Positions 25,659 through 35,187 are shown, numbered from the stretch's first letter. The stretch is DNA of 64,000 nucleotides from Pseudomonas sp. MYb327 (GCF_040438925.1 NZ_CP159258.1:2060001-2124000), one strand, 5' to 3'. Numbers and translations are program-made. Notes: generated by a model not told the origin, from the letters alone.

Positions 25659-26524
25659 CGGCCATCGCGGTATTGCGTCTGCCGCTGGCGGTGGATTTGA
25701 GCGGATTCGTCAAACTGCTGCAGCGCATGCAGGTACCCCATCGGGTCAGCGAAGAAGCGGGCGAGCAGGTGTTGTGGGTGCCGGCGAATATCAGCGAAGA
25801 CGTGCGCGTCTTGTACGAACGATTTCCGGCGGGCGATCCCGATGAAAAACTGCACATTCCGGTATCTCAGCAGGCTCGCCGGCCAAGTTTCGCCTCGCAG
25901 GTTCGGCACGGCAAGGCGACCACACTGGTCTTGCTGCTCACCATTATCGTTGGCGCAGTAACGCTGTTGGGCGACAACCTCGAAACGATGCGCTGGCTGA
26001 CATTCCTCGACTATCGCGTCGTTGGCGAGTACATCCATTTTGTGCCATTGGCCAATAGCCTGGCGGCGGGGCAGTGGTGGCGGTTGGTGACGCCGATGTT
26101 GATTCACTTCGGCATCCTGCACCTGGCCATGAACGGCATGTGGTACTGGGAGTTGGGGCGGCGAATCGAATCGCGCCAGGGCAGTGTCAACCTGATCGGC
26201 CTGACCTTGCTGTTCAGCCTCGTTTCAAACTATGCCCAGTTTGTTTTCAGCGGGCCGACCCTGTTTGGCGGGTTGTCCGGGGTGTTGTACGGCCTGCTCG
26301 GGCATTGCTGGATCTTTCAGATTTTTTCGCCGAACACCGCCTATCGCCTGCCCCGTGGGGTATTGGCGATGATGCTGATCTGGCTGCTGCTGTGCCTGTC
26401 CGGGCTGGTCTCGATGATCGGCTTCGGAGAAATTGCCAACGCGGCCCACGTCAGCGGGTTGCTCGTCGGATGCTTGACCGGTTTGTTGGGTGGTTTGTAC
26501 AACCGCCGTAAACTGGCCGCCTAA
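25655..26524 (+). CDS. rhomboid-family intramembrane serine protease (GlpG-like)
   Basis: A 289-residue membrane protein. An N-terminal cytoplasmic domain (about 1-75, a GlpG-type small domain) is followed by six or seven membrane helices. The catalytic Ser208 lies in GLSGVLYG and His265 in NAAHVSGLLVG, the rhomboid dyad. The conserved loop sequence HFGILHLAMNGMWYWELG is also present. It cleaves transmembrane segments of unknown partners in the inner membrane. The start overlaps the phosphatase stop by four bases (ATGA). Confidence 0.92.
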   Translation: MTAIAVLRLPLAVDLSGFVKLLQRMQVPHRVSEEAGEQVLWVPANISEDVRVLYERFPAGDPDEKLHIPVSQQARRPSFASQVRHGKATTLVLLLTIIVGAVTLLGDNLETMRWLTFLDYRVVGEYIHFVPLANSLAAGQWWRLVTPMLIHFGILHLAMNGMWYWELGRRIESRQGSVNLIGLTLLFSLVSNYAQFVFSGPTLFGGLSGVLYGLLGHCWIFQIFSPNTAYRLPRGVLAMMLIWLLLCLSGLVSMIGFGEIANAAHVSGLLVGCLTGLLGGLYNRRKLAA

Positions 26525-26557
26525 ACAGTTATATGAATTAAAGAGCGCGGAGACCCA

Positions 26558-26818
26558 ATGTCGTCTTTTAACGAAATGATCAAGAACATCACCCCCGACA
26601 TCTACCAAAGCCTGAAACTGGCGGTGGAAATCGGTAAATGGTCCGACGGTGGCAAGCTCACCGCCGAACAACGTGAACTGTCGCTCCAAGCGATGATCGC
26701 CTGGGAAATCAAGAACCTTCCCGAAGAAGAGCGTACGGGTTACATGGGTCCGCAGGAATGCAGCTCCAAGTCGATTCAAGTGCCGAATATCCTGTTCAAG
26801 TCGGATGCCATCCATTGA
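26558..26818 (+). CDS. DUF1315 family protein (YeaC-like)
   Basis: An 86-residue soluble protein (SSFNEMIKNITPDIYQSLKLAVEIGKW, then TAEQRELSLQAMIAWE). This is the DUF1315/YeaC family found next to DUF2797 and pepN genes across Pseudomonas. It has no known function. CGGAG precedes ATG 26558. The stop TGA overlaps the likely TTG start of the next gene. Confidence 0.88.
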   Translation: MSSFNEMIKNITPDIYQSLKLAVEIGKWSDGGKLTAEQRELSLQAMIAWEIKNLPEEERTGYMGPQECSSKSIQVPNILFKSDAIH

Positions 26819-27645
26819 TCGAGATTGGCCGCGGTGCAATCAGTAAAATGTCGGCGCGCCTGGACGGGCCGAACGTGCAATACGCATTTCGTCTGGGGGA
26901 CGTCGAGGTTCCGGTCAATCCATTGATCGGCACCACGGTGCGTCTGGAATACCTGGGATCGATCCACTGCAGCCATTGCGGACGCAAGACCAAAACCAGT
27001 TTCAGCCAGGGTTACTGCTACCCCTGCATGACCAAGCTGGCCCAGTGCGACGTGTGCATCATGAGCCCGGAACGCTGCCACTTCGACGCTGGCACCTGTC
27101 GGGAGCCGGAGTGGGGCCAGACGTTCTGCATGACGGATCACATCGTGTACCTGTCGAATTCCTCCGGGGTAAAAGTCGGGATCACCCGGGCCAACCAGAT
27201 GCCGACCCGCTGGATTGATCAGGGCGCCAGTCAGGCGTTGCCGATCATGCGCGTCGCGACCCGCCAGCAGTCAGGCTTCGTCGAAGACCTGTTCCGCAGC
27301 CAGGTTGCGGACAAGACCAACTGGCGGGCCTTGCTCAAGGGCGATGCGGTGTCGGTGGACCTGCCGCAGATTCGTGACCAGTTGTTCGACAGCTGCGCCG
27401 AGGGCTTGCAAGGTTTGCAGGAACGATTCGGCCTCCAGGCAATCCAGACGATTGCAGATGTCGAACCGCTCGAAATCCGCTTTCCGGTCGAGCAGTACCC
27501 GGCGAAAATTGTCAGCTTCAACCTGGACAAGAATCCGATTGCCGAAGGCACGCTGATGGGGATCAAGGGCCAATACCTGATTTTCGATACCGGCGTGATC
27601 AACATTCGTAAATACACGGCTTATCAACTCGCCGTGCATCAGTAA
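26815..27645 (+). CDS. DUF2797 domain protein with zinc-finger-like cysteines
   Basis: A 276-residue protein carrying a cluster of Cys pairs at about residues 45-100 (IHCSHCGRK, YCYPCMTKLAQCDVCIMSPERC) that can bind one or two zinc ions, followed by HIVYLSNSSGVKVGITR, which resembles a GIY-YIG-like segment, and a C-terminal beta-rich end. The family's role is unknown. I chose TTG 26815, four-base overlap with the YeaC stop, because family similarity begins at IEIGRGA; the frame is open from ATG 26758 inside the YeaC gene and ATG 26848 is also possible. It lies 10 bases before pepN. Confidence 0.8.
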   Translation: MIEIGRGAISKMSARLDGPNVQYAFRLGDVEVPVNPLIGTTVRLEYLGSIHCSHCGRKTKTSFSQGYCYPCMTKLAQCDVCIMSPERCHFDAGTCREPEWGQTFCMTDHIVYLSNSSGVKVGITRANQMPTRWIDQGASQALPIMRVATRQQSGFVEDLFRSQVADKTNWRALLKGDAVSVDLPQIRDQLFDSCAEGLQGLQERFGLQAIQTIADVEPLEIRFPVEQYPAKIVSFNLDKNPIAEGTLMGIKGQYLIFDTGVINIRKYTAYQLAVHQ

Positions 27646-27655
27646 GGACTCCAGC

Positions 27656-30313
27656 ATGCGCACCGAACAACCGAAGATGATCTACCTCAAGGACTATCAG
27701 GCGCCTGAGTACCTGATCGACGAAACGCACCTGACCTTCGAGTTGTTCGAGGACCACAGCCTGGTCCATGCGCAACTGGTGATGCGCCGCAACCCCGAGC
27801 GCGGCCCGGGCTTGCCGCCGCTGGTGCTGGATGGTCAGCAGTTGGAACTGTTGTCGGTCACCCTGGCCGACCAGGAGCTTTCTGCAGCGCAGTATCAGTT
27901 GACCGAAAATCATCTGACCCTGCATCCGGCCAGCACCACGTTCACGGTCGATACCAGCGTCAAGATCCACCCGGAAACCAACACCGCGCTGGAAGGCCTG
28001 TACAAGTCCGGCACTATGTTCTGCACCCAGTGCGAGGCCGAAGGTTTCCGCAAGATCACCTATTACCTCGACCGTCCGGACGTGATGAGCACGTTCACCA
28101 CCACCGTGGTCGCCGAACAACACAGCTATCCAGTGCTGCTGTCCAACGGCAACCCGATTGCCTCCGGTCCCGGCGAAGACGGCCGTCACTGGGCAACCTG
28201 GGAAGACCCGTTCAAGAAACCGGCGTACCTGTTCGCCTTGGTGGCCGGTGATTTGTGGTGCGTCGAAGACACTTTCACCACCATGACCGAGCGCACCGTG
28301 GCGCTGCGCATCTATGTCGAGCCGGAAAACATCGACAAATGCCAGCACGCTATGAACAGCCTGAAGAAATCCATGCGCTGGGACGAAGAGGTCTACGGTC
28401 GCGAGTACGATCTGGACATCTTCATGATCGTTGCCGTGAATGACTTCAACATGGGCGCCATGGAGAACAAGGGCCTCAATATCTTCAACTCCAGCGCGGT
28501 GCTGGCGAAGGCCGAGACCGCTACCGACGCCGCTCACCAGCGGGTTGAAGCCATCGTCGCCCACGAATACTTCCACAACTGGTCGGGTAACCGCGTGACC
28601 TGCCGCGACTGGTTCCAGTTGTCGCTCAAGGAAGGTTTCACGGTATTCCGTGATTCCGGATTCTCCGCCGACATGAACTCGGCCACGGTCAAGCGCATTC
28701 AGGACGTGGCGTACCTGCGTACCCACCAGTTCGCCGAAGACGCAGGACCCATGGCTCACGCGGTGCGCCCGGACAGCTTCATCGAGATTTCCAACTTCTA
28801 CACCCTGACCGTGTACGAAAAGGGTTCGGAAGTGGTCGGTATGATCCACACCTTGCTCGGCGCCGAAGGCTTCCGCAAAGGCAGCGACCTGTACTTTGAT
28901 CGCCACGACGGTCAGGCCGTAACTTGCGATGACTTCATCAAGGCCATGGAAGACGCCAACGGCGTGGACCTGACTCAGTTCAAACGCTGGTACAGCCAGG
29001 CCGGCACGCCGCGTTTGGCGGTCAGCGAGTCCTACGATGCGGCAGCCAAAACCTACAGCCTGACCTTCCGTCAAAGCTGCCCGGAAACCCCGGACAAGGT
29101 TGAAAAACTGCCGTTCGTGATTCCGGTCGAACTGGGTCTGCTGGACAGCAAGGGTGGTGAAATGGCCCTGCGTCTAGCCGGTGAAGCGTCGGCGCAAGGC
29201 ACTTCCCGAGTGATTTCGGTAACCGAAGCCGAGCAGACGTTCACCTTCGTCGACATCGCCGAACAGCCGCTGCCTTCGCTGCTACGTGGTTTCTCGGCGC
29301 CGGTAAAACTGAGCTTCCCGTACAACCGCGATCAACTGATGTTCCTGATGCAGCACGACAGCGACGGTTTCAACCGCTGGGATGCCGGCCAGCAGTTGTC
29401 GGTACAGGTGCTGCAAGAACTGATCGCCCAGCAGCAGAAGGGCGCAACATTGGTGCTGGATCAGCGTCTGGTTTCGGCCCTGCGCACCGTGCTGTCCGAT
29501 GAGTCTTTGGATCAGGCGATGGTCGCCGAAATGCTTTCGCTGCCAAGCGAAGCGTATCTGACCGAAATCAGTGAAGTCGCCGACGTCGACGCCATTCACA
29601 CCGCCCGCGAGTTTGCCCGCAAGCAACTGGCCGATGCGTTGTTCGAAGGGTTGTGGCTGCGTTACCAGGCCAACCGCGACCTGTCGAAGCAAACCCCGTA
29701 CGTGGCCGAAGCCGAGCATTTCGCCCGTCGCGCCTTGCAGAACATTGCGCTGTCGTACCTGATGCTCAGCGGCAAGCCTGAAGTGCTGGCGGCGACGCTG
29801 GAACAATTCGATACCTGCGACAACATGACCGAACGCCTGACCGCGCTCGCCGTGTTGGTCAACTCGCCGTTCGAAGAACAGAAAGCCAAGGCACTGGCCA
29901 GTTTTGCGGAACACTTCAAGGACAACCCGCTGGTCATGGATCAATGGTTCAGCGTCCAGGCCGGTAGTGTGCTGCCGGGCGGGCTGGAGCGGGTCAAGGC
30001 GTTGATGCAGCACCCGGCGTTCAACATCAAGAACCCGAACAAGGTGCGGGCACTGATCGGCGCATTTGCCGGGCAGAACCTGATCAACTTCCATGCGGCG
30101 GATGGTTCGGGGTATCGCTTCCTGGCGGATCTGGTGATTGAGCTCAATGGGTTTAATCCGCAGATCGCGTCTCGCCAATTGGCGCCTTTGACTCGCTGGC
30201 GCAAGTATGACGACGCGCGTCAGGCGTTGATGAAGGGCGAGCTGGAGCGGATTCGGGCTTCGGGTCAACTGTCCAGCGATGTGTTTGAAGTGGTCAGTAA
30301 AAGCCTGGCTTGA
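27656..30313 (+). CDS. pepN: aminopeptidase N
   Basis: An 885-residue M1 metallopeptidase that releases N-terminal residues from peptides in the cytoplasm. The substrate-anchoring GAMENKGLN motif precedes the zinc site H303-E-x-x-H307 with Glu326 as third ligand (SLKEGFTVFRD). Four domains are expected: N-terminal beta domain, catalytic domain, small beta domain and C-terminal helical domain (from about residue 545), all accounted for by the length. A perfect GC-rich hairpin follows eight bases after the stop. Confidence 0.97.
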   Translation: MRTEQPKMIYLKDYQAPEYLIDETHLTFELFEDHSLVHAQLVMRRNPERGPGLPPLVLDGQQLELLSVTLADQELSAAQYQLTENHLTLHPASTTFTVDTSVKIHPETNTALEGLYKSGTMFCTQCEAEGFRKITYYLDRPDVMSTFTTTVVAEQHSYPVLLSNGNPIASGPGEDGRHWATWEDPFKKPAYLFALVAGDLWCVEDTFTTMTERTVALRIYVEPENIDKCQHAMNSLKKSMRWDEEVYGREYDLDIFMIVAVNDFNMGAMENKGLNIFNSSAVLAKAETATDAAHQRVEAIVAHEYFHNWSGNRVTCRDWFQLSLKEGFTVFRDSGFSADMNSATVKRIQDVAYLRTHQFAEDAGPMAHAVRPDSFIEISNFYTLTVYEKGSEVVGMIHTLLGAEGFRKGSDLYFDRHDGQAVTCDDFIKAMEDANGVDLTQFKRWYSQAGTPRLAVSESYDAAAKTYSLTFRQSCPETPDKVEKLPFVIPVELGLLDSKGGEMALRLAGEASAQGTSRVISVTEAEQTFTFVDIAEQPLPSLLRGFSAPVKLSFPYNRDQLMFLMQHDSDGFNRWDAGQQLSVQVLQELIAQQQKGATLVLDQRLVSALRTVLSDESLDQAMVAEMLSLPSEAYLTEISEVADVDAIHTAREFARKQLADALFEGLWLRYQANRDLSKQTPYVAEAEHFARRALQNIALSYLMLSGKPEVLAATLEQFDTCDNMTERLTALAVLVNSPFEEQKAKALASFAEHFKDNPLVMDQWFSVQAGSVLPGGLERVKALMQHPAFNIKNPNKVRALIGAFAGQNLINFHAADGSGYRFLADLVIELNGFNPQIASRQLAPLTRWRKYDDARQALMKGELERIRASGQLSSDVFEVVSKSLA

Positions 30314-30320
30314 TGCTGAT

Positions 30321-30347
30321 GCCGCGGGCTATTCAATAGCCCGCGGC
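30321..30347. terminator. GC-rich hairpin after pepN
   Basis: The 13-base arms GCCGCGGGCTATT (30321-30333) and AATAGCCCGCGGC (30335-30347) are a perfect inverted repeat with a one-base centre. It probably ends pepN transcription, although no T-run follows. Confidence 0.6.
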
Positions 30348-30631
30348 GCTACGGCCCTTGTAGGCGCTGCCTGCGGTAGCTCCTGCAGGGGGTTGTCATC
30401 ACCCCTCTAAATACCCCGCCATTCACCCATCCCCGTTATGTCTCCGGTTAACAAAAGATAACGTGCCGTCGATTGTCAGCCCTTCAAAAACACCGATAGG
30501 ATAAGCCAGCTTCCGAAGGGGCTCTGGATTGCGGGTTTCAAGACTATGCTCTGAAACAGGTGATCCCGAGAGCACCCCTTACGGCGCCCTGAAAGGTTGA
30601 ATGACCTAACAATAATAATGGGGGAAGGTCT
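30348..30631. other. intergenic region upstream of the YCF48/exporter unit
   Basis: A short REP-like palindrome (TTGTAGGCGCTGCCTGCGGTAG type, 30359-30388) comes first. The rest is non-coding and should hold the promoter of the following two-gene unit. A GGGGGAAGG ribosome site lies just before ATG 30632. Confidence 0.5.
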
Positions 30632-31684
30632 ATGAGTGAGCCTGTCATGGGTGTGGGTATCTGCCGCCCGCCGGCATTACGCAAATTCGCGTTGCTGGCT
30701 ACAGCGCTCTCGCTGTTGGGCTGTGCCGTGTGGTCGGCATCGGCGTCGGCCGCTGATGCGCCGGCATCCGATGTTGTTTATTCCGTTGAATCGGCCAAGG
30801 CCAGCAAAAGCCTGGTTCTCGATATCGCGCACGCCGGCAAGCGCCTGGTGGCCGTCGGGGATCGCGGGCACATTCTCTATTCCGATGATCAGGGTTCGAC
30901 CTGGACCCAGGCCAAGGTGCCAACGCGACAACTGCTGACCTCGGTGTTCTTTGTCGATGACAAGCGCGGCTGGGCCGTCGGTCACGATGCGCAGATCCTC
31001 GCGAGCGAGGACGGTGGCGTCACCTGGACCAAGCAATTCGAAGACCTGAAACGTGAATCGCCGCTGCTCGACGTCTGGTTCCAGGACGCCAACAGCGGCT
31101 TTGCCGTGGGCGCCTATGGTGCGTTGATGGCCACTACTGACGGCGGGAAAAACTGGGAAGACGTCAGCGATCGCCTCGACAACGAGGACCAGTTCCATCT
31201 CAACGCCATCACGGCGGTCAAGGATGCCGGGCTGTTCATCGTTGGCGAGCAGGGCAGCATGTTTCGTTCCGCTGACTGGGGCCAGACCTGGGAAAAACTC
31301 GAAGGTCCGTACGAAGGTTCGCTGTTCGGTGTGATCGGTACCGCGCAAGCCAATACGCTGTTGGCCTACGGCCTGCGCGGCAATCTTTACCGCTCCACGG
31401 ATTTCGGCAGCACCTGGGAACAGGTCGAGCTAAAGGCTGAACGCGGTGACCTGGAATTCGGTCTGTCCGGTGGCACGCTGCTCGATGACGGTTCGATCGT
31501 GATCGTCGGCAACGGCGGTTCGGTGATCAGCAGCAGCGACAACGGCGAGACCTTCAGCGTCTTCAACCGCCGGGACCGTATCTCTCTATCCTCGGTCGTC
31601 GCTGCGGGCAATGGCAATCTGATTGTGGCTGGACAGGGCGGCGTTCGCGCCACTTCGCCAAACGGCGCTGAGCTGGGCAAATGA
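30632..31684 (+). CDS. secreted YCF48-like beta-propeller protein
   Basis: A 350-residue exported protein. Residues 10-40 are a signal peptide; LLGC could be a lipobox, but cleavage after SASA is also possible. The mature part has repeated blades with the pattern GDRGHILYSDDQGSTWTQ, VGHDAQILASEDGGVTW, VGAYGALMATTDGGKNW, VGEQGSMFRSADWGQTW and so on, at least five times, the sialidase/BNR-type propeller of the YCF48/Hcf136 group. In pseudomonads such proteins are often encoded beside an MMPL-type exporter, as here (28 bases downstream), so it may be a periplasmic partner of that exporter. No enzymatic residues are evident. Confidence 0.85.
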   Translation: MSEPVMGVGICRPPALRKFALLATALSLLGCAVWSASASAADAPASDVVYSVESAKASKSLVLDIAHAGKRLVAVGDRGHILYSDDQGSTWTQAKVPTRQLLTSVFFVDDKRGWAVGHDAQILASEDGGVTWTKQFEDLKRESPLLDVWFQDANSGFAVGAYGALMATTDGGKNWEDVSDRLDNEDQFHLNAITAVKDAGLFIVGEQGSMFRSADWGQTWEKLEGPYEGSLFGVIGTAQANTLLAYGLRGNLYRSTDFGSTWEQVELKAERGDLEFGLSGGTLLDDGSIVIVGNGGSVISSSDNGETFSVFNRRDRISLSSVVAAGNGNLIVAGQGGVRATSPNGAELGK

Positions 31685-31712
31685 GCCGGGTTAATAATAA
31701 GAAGGCGGAGCT

Positions 31713-34097
31713 ATGACTTCCTTGAGCACTCATCACCAGGACAAGGCGACGTTTCTTGAACGCCTGATTTTCAACAACCGTCCGGCAGTGATCACGATCT
31801 GCCTGCTGGTCAGTGTCTTCCTGTTCTGGCAGGCCACGCTGATCCGGCCGTCCACCAGTTTCGAAAAAATGATCCCGCTCGAGCATCCGTTCATTCAAAA
31901 GATGATGGAGCACCGCAACGATCTGGCGAACCTGGGCAACACCGTCCGAATTTCCGTTGAAGCCACCGACGGCGACATCTTCTCCAAGGAATACATGGAG
32001 ACCCTGCGTCAGATCAACGATGAGGTGTTCTACATCTCCGGCGTTGACCGTTCCGGCCTCAAGTCGCTGTGGAGTCCGAGCGTGCGCTGGACCGAGGTGA
32101 CGGAGGAGGGCTTCGCCGGTGGTGAAGTGATCCCGCAGAGCTACAACGGCTCCCAGGCCAGCCTCGACCTGCTGCGCAACAACGTGCTCAAGTCCGGGCA
32201 GGTAGGGCGGCTGGTGGCGAACGACTTCAAGTCGAGTATCGTCGACATTCCATTGCTGGAGTCCTACCCGGACCCGCAAGACCAGGGCAAGCTGCTGGCG
32301 CTTGACTACCGCAAGTTCTCCCACGAGTTGGAAGAAAAGATCCGCGACAAGTTCGAGAAACAGAACCCCAACGTACAGATCCACATCGTCGGTTTCGCCA
32401 AGAAGGTCGGCGACCTGATCGATGGCCTGGTGATGGTGGTGATGTTCTTCGGCATCGCTTTCGTCATTACCTTGATTCTCCTGTTGTGGTTCACCAACTG
32501 CCTGCGCAGTACCGTCGCCGTGTTGAGTACGACGCTGGTGGCGGTGGTCTGGCAGCTGGGGTTGATGCACTTCTTCGGCTTCGGGCTCGATCCGTACTCG
32601 ATGCTGGTGCCATTCCTGATCTTCGCGATCGGTATTTCCCACGGCGTACAGAAGATCAACGGTATTGCCCTGCAATCCAGTGAGGCCGACAACGCCCTGA
32701 CGGCAGCGCGCCGCACCTTCCGCCAACTGTTCCTGCCGGGGATGATCGCGATCCTCGCGGACGCGGTGGGTTTCATCACGCTGCTGATCATCGATATCGG
32801 TGTAATTCGTGAACTGGCCATCGGCGCGTCCATCGGCGTGGCCGTGATCGTGTTCACCAACCTGATCCTGCTGCCGGTAGCCATTTCCTATGTCGGCATC
32901 AGCAAACGCGCCGTAGCCCGCAGTAAGAAAGACGCGACTCGCGAGCATCCGTTCTGGCGCCTGCTGTCGAACTTTGCCAGTGCCAAAGTCGCACCGGTCT
33001 CGATCCTGTTGGCACTGATCGCCTTCGGCGGCGGCCTCTGGTACAGCCAGAACCTGAAAATCGGTGACCTCGACCAGGGCGCGCCGGAGCTGCGTCCGGA
33101 TTCGCGCTACAACAAGGACAACAACTTCATCATCAGCAACTACTCCACCAGTTCCGATGTGTTGGTGGTGATGGTCAAGACCAAGTCCGAAGGCTGCTCG
33201 CGCTACGAAGCCATGGCGCCGATCGACGAACTGATGTGGAAGATGCAGAACACCGAAGGCGTGCAGTCGGCGATTTCCCTGGTGACCGTCTCCAAGCAAA
33301 TGATCAAGGGCATGAACGAAGGCAACCTGAAATGGGAAACCCTGTCGCGTAACCCTGACGTGCTGAACAACTCCATCGCTCGCGCTGACGGCTTGTATAA
33401 CAACAGTTGCTCCCTGGCGCCGGTGCTGGTGTTCCTCAACGATCACAAGGCTGAAACCCTGGATCGCGCGGTGCATGCGGTGCAAGAGTTCGCCAAGGAA
33501 AACAACAAGGAGGGCCTGGAGTTCATCCTCGCCGCCGGTAACGCTGGCATCGAAGCCGCCACCAACGAGGTGATCAAAGAGTCCGAACTGACGATCCTGA
33601 TCCTGGTGTACATCTGCGTCGCAACCATGTGCATGATCACGTTCCGTTCCTGGGCAGCGACCCTCTGCATTGTGCTGCCGCTGGTGTTGACCTCGGTGCT
33701 CGGCAACGCCCTGATGGCCTTCATGGGCATTGGTGTGAAAGTCGCGACCCTTCCGGTCGTGGCGCTTGGGGTGGGGATTGGCGTGGACTACGGCATCTAC
33801 ATCTATAGCCGCCTGGAAAGCTTCCTGCGTGCTGGCCTGCCGTTGCAAGAGGCTTACTACCAGACCCTGAAGTCCACCGGTAAAGCCGTATTGTTCACCG
33901 GCCTGTGCCTGGCCATCGGCGTGTGCACTTGGATCTTCTCGGCCATCAAGTTCCAGGCCGACATGGGCCTGATGCTGACCTTCATGCTGCTCTGGAACAT
34001 GTTCGGTGCACTGTGGCTGTTGCCAGCACTGGCGCGGTTCCTGATCAAGCCGGAGAAACTGGCGGGGCAAAAGGGCAATTCGTTGTTCGCTCACTGA
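31713..34097 (+). CDS. RND/MMPL-superfamily exporter
   Basis: A 794-residue inner-membrane protein with the two-fold pattern of MMPL/HAE3-type transporters: a single N-terminal helix, a large periplasmic loop, five helices (from VGDLIDGLVMVVMFFGIAFVITLILLLW), a second loop and five more helices. The GIGVDYGIYIYSRLE segment in the second half is the typical conserved acidic helix-4 motif. Relatives export lipids, hopanoids or other hydrophobic compounds. It is probably co-transcribed with the YCF48-like gene and ends at a strong terminator, forming a two-gene unit. Substrate unknown. Confidence 0.88.
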   Translation: MTSLSTHHQDKATFLERLIFNNRPAVITICLLVSVFLFWQATLIRPSTSFEKMIPLEHPFIQKMMEHRNDLANLGNTVRISVEATDGDIFSKEYMETLRQINDEVFYISGVDRSGLKSLWSPSVRWTEVTEEGFAGGEVIPQSYNGSQASLDLLRNNVLKSGQVGRLVANDFKSSIVDIPLLESYPDPQDQGKLLALDYRKFSHELEEKIRDKFEKQNPNVQIHIVGFAKKVGDLIDGLVMVVMFFGIAFVITLILLLWFTNCLRSTVAVLSTTLVAVVWQLGLMHFFGFGLDPYSMLVPFLIFAIGISHGVQKINGIALQSSEADNALTAARRTFRQLFLPGMIAILADAVGFITLLIIDIGVIRELAIGASIGVAVIVFTNLILLPVAISYVGISKRAVARSKKDATREHPFWRLLSNFASAKVAPVSILLALIAFGGGLWYSQNLKIGDLDQGAPELRPDSRYNKDNNFIISNYSTSSDVLVVMVKTKSEGCSRYEAMAPIDELMWKMQNTEGVQSAISLVTVSKQMIKGMNEGNLKWETLSRNPDVLNNSIARADGLYNNSCSLAPVLVFLNDHKAETLDRAVHAVQEFAKENNKEGLEFILAAGNAGIEAATNEVIKESELTILILVYICVATMCMITFRSWAATLCIVLPLVLTSVLGNALMAFMGIGVKVATLPVVALGVGIGVDYGIYIYSRLESFLRAGLPLQEAYYQTLKSTGKAVLFTGLCLAIGVCTWIFSAIKFQADMGLMLTFMLLWNMFGALWLLPALARFLIKPEKLAGQKGNSLFAH

Positions 34098-34114
34098 TCG
34101 AGGATCAGAAACAC

Positions 34115-34145
34115 AAAAGCCGCAACCTTGGGTTGCGGCTTTTTT
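34115..34145 (+). terminator. rho-independent terminator
   Basis: Stem arms AAAAGCCGCAACC (34115-34127) and GGTTGCGGCTTTT (34131-34143) around a TTG loop, ending in a T-run to 34145. It closes the YCF48/exporter transcript and is a textbook intrinsic terminator. Confidence 0.95.
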
Positions 34146-34169
34146 ACATCTGCAGATAACCATAATCCT

Positions 34170-34260
34170 TGTAGGAACTGGCTTGCCAGCGATAGCGGTT
34201 CAACAGTCGACGGCAATGTGGCTGATATGCCGCCATCGCTGGCAAGCCAGCTCCTACAGG
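34170..34260. repeat. REP pair (inverted)
   Basis: Two inverted copies of the REP core (GGCTTGCCAGCGATAGCGG at the left, the complementary CCGCCATCGCTGGCAAGCC at the right) enclose a non-conserved spacer. They lie between the terminator and the convergent GntR gene. Confidence 0.9.
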
Positions 34261-34269
34261 GTTTGCGTT

Positions 34270-34989
34270 TTATGCGGGATCGCTGCCCAGCACCACATTC
34301 AACGCACTGCGCGCATCATCCAGTTGCACCAACGTGGCAAGCCGTGCGCCCAAGGCATCGCGATTCTCGATCGCGGTGAGAATCGCCTTGTGTCGCGGCA
34401 ACGCCAGTTCATGCAGATTCGGCCGCTGGTTTGAATGCTTCAACGCTTCGGCAATCGCCACCGAGAGCATGTTGCACAGGTTGGCCAACAAGTCGTTGTG
34501 AGTCGCGTCGGCAATGCGGCTGTGGAAATCGAGGTCCGGCTGCAGCAAGGCTTCCGGGGTCGGCGCGGCTTCCATGCGTTGGTACGCTTCACCGATGGAG
34601 GCGATGTCGGCGTCGGTGGCGAATTGCGCGGCGAGGGCGGCGGCGGCCGGTTCGATGATGCTGCGCACGCTGGTGAGCAGATCGAAGAACTCGTTCTGCG
34701 GACTGCTTTGCATCAACCAGTGCAGCACGTCCGGATCCAGCATGTGCCAGTCATTGCGTGGCTTGACCACAGTGCCAACCCGTGGGCGCGAATACACCAG
34801 GCCTTTGGCCACAAGTACCCGAGTGGCCTCGCGCAATACCGGCCGGCTGACGGCATATTCCTCGCAGAGCAGGGCTTCGGCGGGCAGTTTGTCATCGGGC
34901 TGGAAGCGTCCGGAGACGATCTGCATGCCCAGTTCCTGGACGATGCGCGAGTGCATGCTTTTGCGGTCGGAAGGTTTGCGGTAATCCAT
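34270..34989 (-). CDS. GntR family (FCD) regulator of the sugar-acid locus
   Basis: A 239-residue regulator. The winged helix is at about residues 12-80 (IVQELGMQIVSGRFQPDDKLPAEALLCEEYAVSRPVLREATRVLVAKGLV) and the FCD domain follows (EPAAAALAAQFATDADI, DLDFHSRIADATHNDLLANLC with the metal-binding Asp/His). It resembles the DgoR/LldR-type repressors of sugar-acid operons. It is transcribed in the same direction as, and downstream of, the dehydratase gene, with a REP pair between. Likely it represses the dehydratase and divergent transporter genes by binding the GACTATA-type sites at 36958-37047. Confidence 0.88.
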   Translation of the reverse strand: MDYRKPSDRKSMHSRIVQELGMQIVSGRFQPDDKLPAEALLCEEYAVSRPVLREATRVLVAKGLVYSRPRVGTVVKPRNDWHMLDPDVLHWLMQSSPQNEFFDLLTSVRSIIEPAAAALAAQFATDADIASIGEAYQRMEAAPTPEALLQPDLDFHSRIADATHNDLLANLCNMLSVAIAEALKHSNQRPNLHELALPRHKAILTAIENRDALGARLATLVQLDDARSALNVVLGSDPA

Positions 34990-35094
34990 GGGGAACGGCG
35001 CGGTCCTGTGCGATGGAGATGCCGCGCATGATAGCAGGCGCGGCGAGGACGGTCGCCAGAGCTGGCACCGTCCTGAATCAGGAGAAGAACTAAT

Positions 35095-35187
35095 TGTAGG
35101 AGCTGGCTTGCCAGCGATGGCGGTGAATCAGTCAACATAAGTTCTAACTGTTCCACCGCCACCGCTGGCAAGCCAGCTCCTACAGGG
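35095..35187. repeat. REP pair (inverted)
   Basis: GTAGGAGCTGGCTTGCCAGC at the left and its complement at the right, around a spacer containing GTCAACATAAG. It separates the GntR gene from the dehydratase gene stop. Confidence 0.9.

Noticed and set aside
31563..34163. An 866-codon open frame antisense to the MMPL exporter gene
   Set aside because: It mirrors the codon structure of a GC-rich gene, has a low-complexity His/Gln/Arg-rich translation, no ribosome site and no family resemblance. Similar antisense frames lie opposite pepN (27599-29074) and the acyl-CoA dehydrogenase genes.
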